NCBI GenBank assembly: GCA_965368335.1
Contig: CBDUMN010000047.1
Coordinates: 1-25,969, forward strand
Direction of reading: 5' to 3'
DNA from: CBDUMN01 sp965368335
GTDB taxonomy: Bacteria; Pseudomonadota; Alphaproteobacteria; Rhodospirillales; JAPHRK01
DNA: 25,969 bases
Shown here: positions 6,322-13,267 of the stretch, piece after piece
Position numbering within the stretch: position 1 is the first letter of the stretch
How the letters are laid out: every line of letters begins with the position of its first letter
The notes under the pieces: generated by a model
What the model was told of the DNA's origin: nothing
The model's database searches: none
What the model saw: the letters and a program-made list of their open reading frames with translations, nothing else
Position numbers and translations under genes: made by a program

Positions 6322-8913
6322 CTAACCGGAAGCTTTCTTAGCGGCTTTCTTTTTTGCCGGGGCCTTTTTCTTCGTTCCGCCCTTACCCTTGGTGTCGAGC
6401 AACTTGATGGCTTCTTCGAGGGTTATGTCTTCTTTGTTCATCTTCTTGGGCAAGGTCGCCTTGACCCGGCCGTGCTGAACGAAAGGTCCCCAGCGGCCAA
6501 TGCGTAGGGTGACCGGTTTTTTATCCTTGGGATGCTTGCCTATGAGTTCGGGAGGTGTTTTGCCCGAATCGGCAAACAGGGTAACGGCGCGATTGAGGCC
6601 AATGGAGACAGGATCGTCGCCCTCCTTGAGGGAGAGGAACATCCCCTGCATCTCGATATAGGGACCGAACCGCCCGATTCCCGCCTTGATAGGCTCGCCG
6701 CTTTCCGGGTGTTTGCCGATTTCACGGGGCAGGGTCAGGAGACCAATAGCCTGTTCGAGTGTGATGGATTCGGGGTCGGTGCCGGGCGCCAGTGAGGTGC
6801 GCTTTGGCTTGATCTTCTTCATCTTTTTCTTGCCGCGAACCTCGACTTCGACTTCTTCTTCCTCGCCCAGTTGGACGTAGATGCCGTAAGGCCCCCGACG
6901 GATGGAAACCTGCTTGCCGCTGTCCGGCTCGACGCCCAGCGCTTTCGGCTTGTCCAATCCGTTTTCGCCATTCCCACCGTTTCCATTGGCTCCTTCGCCT
7001 GTCAAAGGACGGGTGAAACGGCAATCGGGATAATTGGAGCAGCCGGCGAATGCGCCGAATTTACCAAGCTTGAGGCTCAACCGTCCTTCATTACACTCGG
7101 GGCAGAGGCGAGGATCTTTGCCATCGCTTCTTTCGGGGAAGAAGTGCGGGCCCAACTCTTCATCGAGCGTATTGATCACATCGGAAACGCTTAAGTCCTT
7201 GGTGCCATCTACCGACTGGGAGAAGGCGTTCCAAAAATCGGTCAGTACTTTTTTCCAATCAATTTCGCCATTGGAAATACCGTCCAACTGGTCTTCCAGA
7301 TCGGCGGTGAAATTGTATTGGACGTAGCGACTGAAGAAGTTGGACAGGAACGTCGTGACCAAACGGCCCCGGTCTTCGGCGATGAAGCGCCGTTTGTCGA
7401 GGCGTACGTAATTGCGATCTTGAAGCACCGAGAGAATGCTGGCGTAGGTCGATGGGCGACCGATGCCCAGCTCTTCCATTTTTTTGACCAGACTGGCCTC
7501 GCTGAAACGAGGTGGTGGCTGCGTGAAGTGTTGTTCCGGGCTGACTTCGCCCAGATGCAGCGGCATTTTTTCCAATAAGTTCGGTAGACGCTTTTCCGAA
7601 TCCTTGTCGTCAGCATCGTCCCGGCCTTCCTGGTAGAGCTTATAGAAGCCGTCAAACACAACGACCGACCCGGTTGCCCGGAAGGTCGCCGCGCCGCCGG
7701 TCGAGACGATGTCGACGCCGACTTGCTCAAGTTTGGCGTTCTCCATCTGGCTCGCCACGGTGCGCTTCCAGATCAATTCGTAGAGGCGCTGTTGATCGGT
7801 GTCGAGGTATCTCGCCATCTGGGCCGGCGTACGGTCGGCTGAAGTGGGCCTGATCGCCTCGTGGGCTTCCTGAGCGTTCTTCGCCTTGGTCTTGAACTCA
7901 CGCGGGTTGGTCGGCAGATAGTCGCGGCCGAAATCCCGATCAATTAGGGTTCGTACGCCTTCAACCGCCTCGGCGGCCAGGGTAACGGAGTCTGTCCGCA
8001 TATAGGTGATCAGGCCGACCGTTTCACCGCCCAGGTCGATGCCTTCATAAAGACGCTGAGCAATCTGCATTGTCCGTTTGGTCGAGAAGTGCAGCTTGCG
8101 AGCCGCTTCTTGCTGCAAGGTCGAGGTGGTGAAAGGCGGCGACGGTTTCCGGCTGACCTGTTTGCGCTCGACCGTTCCGACCGAATAGCCCCCGGCCATA
8201 ATTTTTTCGACGGCTTGTTTGGCTGTGCTCTCATTGGGCAGGGCGAATTTGCCGAGTTTTTCGCCATCCAGCTTGCTTAAGTTAGCTGTGAAAGGAGTCT
8301 TGTCGGCTGTTTGGAATTCTGCCGATACGGTCCAGTATTCTTCGGCGATGAATTTTTCGATCTCTGTTTCCCGCTCACAGACCAGCCGCAGGGCTACCGA
8401 TTGAACGCGTCCCGCAGAGCGTGCCCCCGGTAGTTTGCGCCACAGGACGGGAGAAAGCGTGAAGCCGACCAGATAATCGAGCGCCCGTCGAGCTAGGTAG
8501 GCGTCCACCAGTTCCTGATTGATGCTGCGCGGATTTTCCATGGCCTCGGAAACGGCCTTCTTGGTGATTTCGTGAAAAACCACCCGCTCCACGTTGATAT
8601 CTTTGAGAGCCTTCTTTTGCGCTAATACCTCGAGAACGTGCCAGGCGATGGCCTCTCCCTCACGGTCCGGGTCAGTCGCCAGATACAGTCTGTCGGCTCC
8701 TTTAAGAGCCTTAGCGATATCGGTTACGTGTTTCTGGGAGCGGGATTCTACTTCCCAATCCATGGAAAAATCATCGTCGGGTCGGACCGAGCCGTCCTTA
8801 GGCGGCAGATCGCGGACATGACCGTAACTGGCGAGCACCGTAAAATCGGAGCCTAGATATTTGTTGATGGTTTTAGCCTTGGCAGGCGACTCGACGACAA
8901 CGACGGCGCTCAT
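6322..8913 (-). CDS. topA: DNA topoisomerase I (type IA)
   Basis: The 863-residue enzyme relaxes negative supercoils. The N-terminal TOPRIM domain has VVVESPAKAKTI with the catalytic glutamate and ATDPDREGEA with the metal-binding DxD. The active-site tyrosine is Y304 in GLITYMRTDS. One four-cysteine zinc ribbon follows the core (CPECNEGR ... GCSNYPDC, about 625-655). After it come repeated C-terminal modules, each with a G-x-GPY/F core (RRGPYGIYVQLG, IGRFGPYIEMQG, IGRWGPFVQHG), as in alphaproteobacterial TopA. The tail is strongly lysine-rich. I chose the ATG at 8913 because GGGA is six bases upstream; a TTG codon immediately before it is too close. rnr follows after two bases. Confidence 0.96.
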   Translation of the reverse strand: MSAVVVVESPAKAKTINKYLGSDFTVLASYGHVRDLPPKDGSVRPDDDFSMDWEVESRSQKHVTDIAKALKGADRLYLATDPDREGEAIAWHVLEVLAQKKALKDINVERVVFHEITKKAVSEAMENPRSINQELVDAYLARRALDYLVGFTLSPVLWRKLPGARSAGRVQSVALRLVCERETEIEKFIAEEYWTVSAEFQTADKTPFTANLSKLDGEKLGKFALPNESTAKQAVEKIMAGGYSVGTVERKQVSRKPSPPFTTSTLQQEAARKLHFSTKRTMQIAQRLYEGIDLGGETVGLITYMRTDSVTLAAEAVEGVRTLIDRDFGRDYLPTNPREFKTKAKNAQEAHEAIRPTSADRTPAQMARYLDTDQQRLYELIWKRTVASQMENAKLEQVGVDIVSTGGAATFRATGSVVVFDGFYKLYQEGRDDADDKDSEKRLPNLLEKMPLHLGEVSPEQHFTQPPPRFSEASLVKKMEELGIGRPSTYASILSVLQDRNYVRLDKRRFIAEDRGRLVTTFLSNFFSRYVQYNFTADLEDQLDGISNGEIDWKKVLTDFWNAFSQSVDGTKDLSVSDVINTLDEELGPHFFPERSDGKDPRLCPECNEGRLSLKLGKFGAFAGCSNYPDCRFTRPLTGEGANGNGGNGENGLDKPKALGVEPDSGKQVSIRRGPYGIYVQLGEEEEVEVEVRGKKKMKKIKPKRTSLAPGTDPESITLEQAIGLLTLPREIGKHPESGEPIKAGIGRFGPYIEMQGMFLSLKEGDDPVSIGLNRAVTLFADSGKTPPELIGKHPKDKKPVTLRIGRWGPFVQHGRVKATLPKKMNKEDITLEEAIKLLDTKGKGGTKKKAPAKKKAAKKASG

Positions 8914-9011
8914 CAATAATCCCGGACACTTAATGTATTACCCCAGAGTGCGACCGGTTCAGATGAAATCACAATTCGTTTTCAGCCAACACGTCAATCG
9001 CCCACACCCAC

Positions 9012-9039
9012 ATTATAAAGTAGAGGCGGTTCCAAAAAA
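9012..9039 (-). promoter_or_regulatory. Possible topA-rnr promoter
   Basis: The 145-base gap between dprA and topA contains a perfect TATAAT on the minus strand (plus 9012-9017). The -35 position falls in a T run (plus 9034-9039) and is a poor match. Transcription would start near 9005, about 90 bases before topA. A four-base-stem hairpin (9043-9056) followed by that same T run could also act as a weak terminator for dprA. Confidence 0.4.
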
Positions 9040-9058
9040 TTGCCACGAGACAGTGGAA

Positions 9059-10189
9059 CTAATAACCCTCTACTTTGAGCGAAACCCGGTTCCCCGGATG
9101 GCGCTCAAGCCGTCCCGAAAGCTCCATTTCTAGAAGAGCTTCAGAAAGAGCGGCAGGGGAGAATTGGCATTCACGAACCAGTTCGTCAACAGGAACTGGT
9201 GTTGATGAGAGATATTTTTCAAGTTCGCTTGGAGGCCGTTGAGGGGGGCAAGAGGGGGTGGTGTTGGAATAAAACTCTTTGTTATCAATTTTCTGCGCTT
9301 GTTTCTTTAAGTTGTTTATGCGTTGTGTTTGATGTGTTGGAGCTTCAGCCAGAATATCCTCTGCCGATTCGGTTAAAACGGCTCCACTACGTAAAAGGGT
9401 GTTGGGACCGCCCGCTCTGGGATCGCTCGGCCAGCCGGGAACGGCGAAAATTTCACGGCCTTGTTCGAGGGCCATGCGGGCCGTGATCAGCGACCCGGAT
9501 CGTTTGGTCGCCTCGACCACAAGAACGCCCCAGGAGAGACCCGAAATGATCCGGTTCCGCCGAGGGAAATGACCCGCTTTGGGAACCGTGCCGGGTGCGC
9601 ATTCTGAAATCAGTGCGCCGCTCTCTTTGATCGCATCATATAAAGACTGATTTTCTTTAGGGTAAACGTGATCGATCCCGCCTGCCAGAACGGCGATTGT
9701 TCCCGTGGTGAGCGCCCCCTTATGGGCTTCGGTGTCAATGCCTCGCGCCATGCCGGAGGCCACTACCCACCCAGCAGCCCCCATATCGGCAGCGATTTTC
9801 CGGGTCAGACTACGCCCGTTGGCTGAAGCGTTACGGGCGCCGACGATGCCGAGACAGGAGGTGTTCAGTAAATCCACATCGCCAAGAACTGAAAGCAGGG
9901 GTGGGGGATCGGGAATATAGGAGAGCGGTTCCGGATAGTCAGGCTCTCCCCAGGCTAAGAGGCGCGCCCCAAGCTTTTGCAGAGCGGCCATTTCATCCTC
10001 TGCTTGCGCCATTGTCACAACGCGAACGGTTTTGCCCTGCCGTTTAGCCAAATGGGGAAGCGCTTCAAGAGTGGCTTCGGCCGAACCAAATTTATCAAGG
10101 AATTGAAAGAATGAAATAGGCCCCACGGACTGACTGCGAATAAGCCGGAGCCAGGATAGCTTTTCTGAAGAAGAAAGGAGTCGTTCCAT
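9059..10189 (-). CDS. dprA: DNA-processing protein DprA
   Basis: The 376-residue protein belongs to the DprA/Smf family, which binds single-stranded DNA, protects incoming DNA and loads RecA during transformation. An N-terminal SAM-like region (about 10-75) precedes the Rossmann core, with GIVGARNASANGRSL (about 114-128), VVASGMARGIDTEAHKGAL (142-160), GGIDHVYP and FPRRNRIISGL. A C-terminal winged-helix domain (about 315-372: STPVPVDELVRECQFS ... ELSGRLERHPGNRVSL) is attached by a low-complexity linker, as in many proteobacterial DprA proteins. The ATG lacks a well-spaced ribosome-binding site; a promoter-like sequence ends eight bases before it. plsY is 49 bases upstream on the same strand. 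dprA is common in species not known to be transformable, so competence cannot be inferred from it alone. Confidence 0.95.
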   Translation of the reverse strand: MERLLSSSEKLSWLRLIRSQSVGPISFFQFLDKFGSAEATLEALPHLAKRQGKTVRVVTMAQAEDEMAALQKLGARLLAWGEPDYPEPLSYIPDPPPLLSVLGDVDLLNTSCLGIVGARNASANGRSLTRKIAADMGAAGWVVASGMARGIDTEAHKGALTTGTIAVLAGGIDHVYPKENQSLYDAIKESGALISECAPGTVPKAGHFPRRNRIISGLSWGVLVVEATKRSGSLITARMALEQGREIFAVPGWPSDPRAGGPNTLLRSGAVLTESAEDILAEAPTHQTQRINNLKKQAQKIDNKEFYSNTTPSCPPQRPPSELEKYLSSTPVPVDELVRECQFSPAALSEALLEMELSGRLERHPGNRVSLKVEGY

Positions 10190-10197
10190 ACCTGTTG

Positions 10198-10226
10198 AGT
10201 AAACACCTAAAGGGTGTTTGCGTCAA
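10198..10226 (-). promoter_or_regulatory. Promoter-like site with palindromic operator before dprA
   Basis: On the minus strand TTGACG (plus 10221-10226) is followed after exactly 17 bases by TTTACT (plus 10198-10203, four of six to TATAAT). The dprA ATG comes eight bases later. The spacer and part of the -10 contain the perfect inverted repeat AAACACC-N5-GGTGTTT (plus 10201-10219). This could be an operator for a repressor or, in the plsY transcript, an RNA hairpin. It is not followed by a T run, which argues against a simple terminator. Confidence 0.45.
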
Positions 10227-10238
10227 TATTATGCAACT

Positions 10239-10859
10239 CTATTTGGGTTTACCGGTTTCTTCAGGCGTTTTCTTTTTGCCGATCTTTGGCTCTTCGCCCT
10301 TGAGCAGCCTTTTGATGTTTTCGTGGTGTCGTCCGATACCGAGCAGGGCGAGTAGCACGATGACGGTTGTTGTTTTTTCATCGCTTAGCCAATAGGCGTA
10401 AAACGGTGCGGCGGCAAAAGCCAGAAGGGCGGAGAGAGAGGAATAGCGGAGAACCAGGGCGACGACCAACCAGGTGCCGCAGGCTGCGAGCCCCACTTGC
10501 CATTGCAGTGCGATCAGAACACCAAGCGTCGTTGCGACCCCTTTGCCTCCCTGGAACTTAAGCCAGAGCGGGAAGTTGTGGCCGATAACCGCGAACAGAC
10601 CGGCGAGAAGCGCATGTTCCTGCCCCCAGTAGGAAGCGATTAGGGCGGCAATGGCGCCCTTGCCGGAATCGAGCACTAAGGTCGCCAAGGCAAGCCCTTT
10701 GTTGCCAGTCCGTAGAACATTGGTTGCGCCGATATTGCCCGATCCGATCTCGCGGATGTCCCCTAAGCCTGCTAAGCGGGTGAGAACCAGCCCAAACGGC
10801 ACGGAGCCAAGAAGGTAGCCGAACAAGGCGGCTAGTTGATGATATTGGGTCAGTTCCAT
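10239..10859 (-). CDS. plsY: Glycerol-3-phosphate acyltransferase PlsY
   Basis: The 206-residue integral membrane enzyme transfers acyl groups from acyl-phosphate to glycerol 3-phosphate, giving lysophosphatidic acid. The three conserved cytoplasmic motifs are present: GSGNIGATNVLR (about 39-50), GHNFPLWLKFQGGKGVAT (about 93-110) and RHHENIKRLLKGEEPKIG near the C terminus. Several hydrophobic helices separate them, matching the known multi-helix topology. A lysine- and proline-rich tail of about 20 residues extends past the last motif. The ATG begins eight bases after the stop of the pyrC-like gene, so the two are probably co-transcribed. plsY next to dprA and topA is a common alphaproteobacterial order. 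Confidence 0.96.
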   Translation of the reverse strand: MELTQYHQLAALFGYLLGSVPFGLVLTRLAGLGDIREIGSGNIGATNVLRTGNKGLALATLVLDSGKGAIAALIASYWGQEHALLAGLFAVIGHNFPLWLKFQGGKGVATTLGVLIALQWQVGLAACGTWLVVALVLRYSSLSALLAFAAAPFYAYWLSDEKTTTVIVLLALLGIGRHHENIKRLLKGEEPKIGKKKTPEETGKPK

Positions 10860-10867
10860 GGTTGGCC

Positions 10868-12166
10868 CTAGGCCTCGGCGTCGTAGACGGTGCGTCCGTC
10901 AACGACGGTGCGCAAAACCTTGCCTTGAACGGGCTTTCCGTCAAACGGTGAGTTTTTGGATTTCGAGAGGAAGGTGTCGGGATCGACGCGCCAACCTATC
11001 TTGGGATCGAATACCACCAGATCGGCAGGTGAGTCTTTTGAAAGCTTACCCCCCGGAAGGCCGAGCAATTCCGCGGGGCGGCGAGTCATCAGATCAATGA
11101 CATCAAGTAGCGGCACTCCTTCGCTGTGGTAGAGCGAAAGTGAGGTGGCCAGCAAGGTCTCAAGCCCGACGCCGCCAAATGCGGCCTGGGCGAAGGGAAG
11201 GCGCTTGGCGTCTTCATCCTGAGGCGCGTGGTCGCTGGCGATTGCCGTAATGGTGCCGTCCTTAAGGCCTTCGATAATGGCCCGGCGGTCGCTTTCAACC
11301 CGCAGCGGTGGGGAGAGTTTGGCAAATGTCCGATAGTCGCCCACTTCCATTTCGTTGAGACAGAAATATGGTGGGGCTGTATCGCAGGTCACTCTTACGC
11401 CCCGATCTCGGCCCTTGCGGATAACTTCCAAGGCGTTGGCGGTGGAAACGTGTGAGATATGCAGTCTTGCGCCCGCATCTTCAGCCAGTCGAATGTCGCG
11501 GGCGACCATGATGACTTCGGCGACCGATGGAATGCCGGGCAGCCCGAGGCGGGTTGCCGTTTCTCCGCCGTTCATCGCCCCGTTGTCGGCGAGATTCGGT
11601 TCTTCCGGGTGCTGCGCAATGAGCAGATCGAAGGTCCCCGCGTAGGAGAGGGCGCGGCGCATGGTTTTGGCGTTGGCGACGGCCTTGACGCCGTCCGTAA
11701 AAGCGACAGCGCCCGCTTCAGCCAGCATGCCCATTTCAGCCAGCTCTTCACCCTTGAGGCCTTTCGTGACTGCGCCGTAGGGATAAACCTTGGCCAGTCC
11801 CAGCTTGCGCGCCCGGCGGGCGACGAATTCCAATACCGACATATCGTCGATAACCGGGTCTGTATTGGGCAGGCAAACCATAGACGTCACGCCGCCGACT
11901 GCAGCGGATTCGCCGGCTGAGGCAAGGGTGCCCTTATGTTCTTCACCCGGTTCGCGCAACTGCACTCGCATGTCGACCAGTCCAGGCGCTAAGCACAGCC
12001 CTTTGCAATCGACCACTCGGATATCGTCGGGCACCCCATCGGCAAAAAGACTGGGGCCAATATCGGCGATAGCGCGGCCCTCGGTGAGCAGGGCGCCGGT
12101 TTCGTCCAGGCCACTAGCCGGGTCGAGCAGACGGGCGTTGATATAGGCGGTTTTTCCGCTTCCCAT
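10868..12166 (-). CDS. pyrC: Dihydroorotase-like protein lacking the HxH metal motif (PyrC'-type)
   Basis: This 432-residue protein has the type I dihydroorotase fold. In catalytic members the first motif is D-x-H-x-H-x-R-E-P-G; here it reads DMRVQLREPG at residues 65-74, with R67 and Q69 in place of both metal-binding histidines (bases 11960-11968). Other motif positions remain: AVAFTDG, HPEEPNL, HISHVSTANALE and SDHAPQ (with Q where active enzymes often have H). In Pseudomonas a comparable inactive PyrC' is a structural partner of PyrB, and active dihydroorotase is encoded elsewhere; that role is inferred here. The ATG overlaps the pyrB stop by one base (TGATG). A GTG one codon earlier would give a four-base overlap. 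GGAGGG precedes both. Confidence 0.9.
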   Translation of the reverse strand: MGSGKTAYINARLLDPASGLDETGALLTEGRAIADIGPSLFADGVPDDIRVVDCKGLCLAPGLVDMRVQLREPGEEHKGTLASAGESAAVGGVTSMVCLPNTDPVIDDMSVLEFVARRARKLGLAKVYPYGAVTKGLKGEELAEMGMLAEAGAVAFTDGVKAVANAKTMRRALSYAGTFDLLIAQHPEEPNLADNGAMNGGETATRLGLPGIPSVAEVIMVARDIRLAEDAGARLHISHVSTANALEVIRKGRDRGVRVTCDTAPPYFCLNEMEVGDYRTFAKLSPPLRVESDRRAIIEGLKDGTITAIASDHAPQDEDAKRLPFAQAAFGGVGLETLLATSLSLYHSEGVPLLDVIDLMTRRPAELLGLPGGKLSKDSPADLVVFDPKIGWRVDPDTFLSKSKNSPFDGKPVQGKVLRTVVDGRTVYDAEA

Positions 12167-13134
12167 CACCCGATCCCTCCGTTGATGGCGTCTTGATTTT
12201 TCGTCAGCAGCTCCAGGCAGGCCATGCGGACGGCGACGCCCAGTTCCACCTGTTCGCGAATGACGCTTCGGTCGAGGTCGTCGGCCAGGGTCGAGTCGAT
12301 CTCAACCCCGCGGTTCATCGGTCCGGGGTGCATGATCAGCGCATCGGGTTTGGCGTTGGAAAGTTTTTCTTCGTCGAGACCGAAGAAGTGGAAGAATTCG
12401 CGTACGGAGGGAAGGAAATTCCCTTGCATTCGTTCCTGCTGAATGCGCAGCATCATCACGATGTCGCAGTCCTTCAAGCCCTGGCGCATGTCATGAAAAA
12501 CCTCGACGCCCATTTTGGCGATTGGGCCGGGAACCAAGGTTTTGGGTGCGATTACTCTGACCCTTGCTCCCATGATATTTAAGAGGTGGATATTGGAGCG
12601 TGCTACCCGGCTATGCTGGATATCGCCGCAAATCGCCACCGTCAAACCGCCCAACGTTCCCTTGCGCCGCCGGATGGTCAGGGCGTCGAGAAGGGCTTGG
12701 GTGGGGTGTTCGTGATAGCCGTCGCCTGCATTGATCACCGACCCTGTTACCTTTTCCGAGAGCAGTTTGACGGCCCCGGAGTCGCCATGCCGAACCACAA
12801 GGGCATCGGGATGCATAGCGTTGAGCGTCATCGCCGTATCGACCAGGGTTTCGCCCTTTTTGATCGAACTGGTCGAAACCGACATATTGATGGTGTCGGC
12901 CCCGAGGCGCTTGGCCGCCAACTCGAAGGAGGTGCGGGTTCGGGTAGAGTTTTCGAAAAACAGGTTGATGACCGTTCTGCCTTTCAGCAGATCGGTCTTT
13001 TTGTCGGCCTTGCGGTTTTGCTCCACATAGGCATCTGCGCAATCGAGAATCTCGATGATCTCGGGAGGGGTGAGCCCCTGAATTCCGAGCAGGTGTTGGT
13101 GCTTGAAAAAGCGTTGTGCGTCCCCGGTAGTCAT
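12166..13134 (-). CDS. pyrB: Aspartate carbamoyltransferase catalytic subunit
   Basis: The 322-residue enzyme joins carbamoyl phosphate and aspartate in the first committed step of pyrimidine synthesis. The carbamoyl-phosphate loop FFENSTRTRTSFE (about 59-71), the second lysine loop SSIKKGET (89-96), HEHPTQALLD (141-150) and the aspartate-binding MLRIQQER and HPGPMNRGVE segments are all present. No regulatory pyrI gene is adjacent; instead the overlapping downstream gene encodes the PyrC-like partner, fitting the class A ATCase arrangement. An in-frame TAG lies 12 bases before the ATG, which fixes the start. There is no ribosome-binding site between the -10 element and the ATG, so a leaderless mRNA is likely. 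Confidence 0.96.
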   Translation of the reverse strand: MTTGDAQRFFKHQHLLGIQGLTPPEIIEILDCADAYVEQNRKADKKTDLLKGRTVINLFFENSTRTRTSFELAAKRLGADTINMSVSTSSIKKGETLVDTAMTLNAMHPDALVVRHGDSGAVKLLSEKVTGSVINAGDGYHEHPTQALLDALTIRRRKGTLGGLTVAICGDIQHSRVARSNIHLLNIMGARVRVIAPKTLVPGPIAKMGVEVFHDMRQGLKDCDIVMMLRIQQERMQGNFLPSVREFFHFFGLDEEKLSNAKPDALIMHPGPMNRGVEIDSTLADDLDRSVIREQVELGVAVRMACLELLTKNQDAINGGIG

Positions 13135-13142
13135 GGGGGCGA

Positions 13143-13171
13143 ACTATACGCCTGCCAGCGTCTTGCGGCAA
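13143..13171 (-). promoter_or_regulatory. pyrB promoter, placed for leaderless transcription
   Basis: On the minus strand TTGCCG (plus 13166-13171, four of six to TTGACA) is followed after 17 bases by TATAGT (plus 13143-13148, five of six to TATAAT). Only eight bases separate the -10 element from the pyrB ATG. Transcription would therefore start at or within a few bases of the A of ATG. Confidence 0.6.
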
Positions 13172-13184
13172 CACCTCCCGCCGA

Positions 13185-13202
13185 TAATAATTGGTAATAA
13201 TT
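13185..13202. repeat. Tandem TAATAATT pair between pyrB and prfC
   Basis: TAATAATT occurs at 13185-13192 and 13195-13202, one helical turn apart, in an otherwise mixed-composition region. Measured from the predicted pyrB start site it covers about -51 to -68. It could be an UP element for RNA polymerase or a binding site shared by the divergent pyrB and prfC promoters. I found no convincing promoter for prfC in the remaining intergenic bases. Confidence 0.35.
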
Positions 13203-13267
13203 CGCTGGTCTTGGCGGTCAAAAACGGCTAAACGCTGGGGTTTATTTTCATCCCCGCCAAAAGAGCC

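Noticed and set aside
12586..13197. Plus-strand open frame of 203 codons opposite pyrB
   Set aside because: It lies antisense to a complete pyrB with all catalytic motifs, and its translation resembles no protein family; it is a shadow of codon bias.
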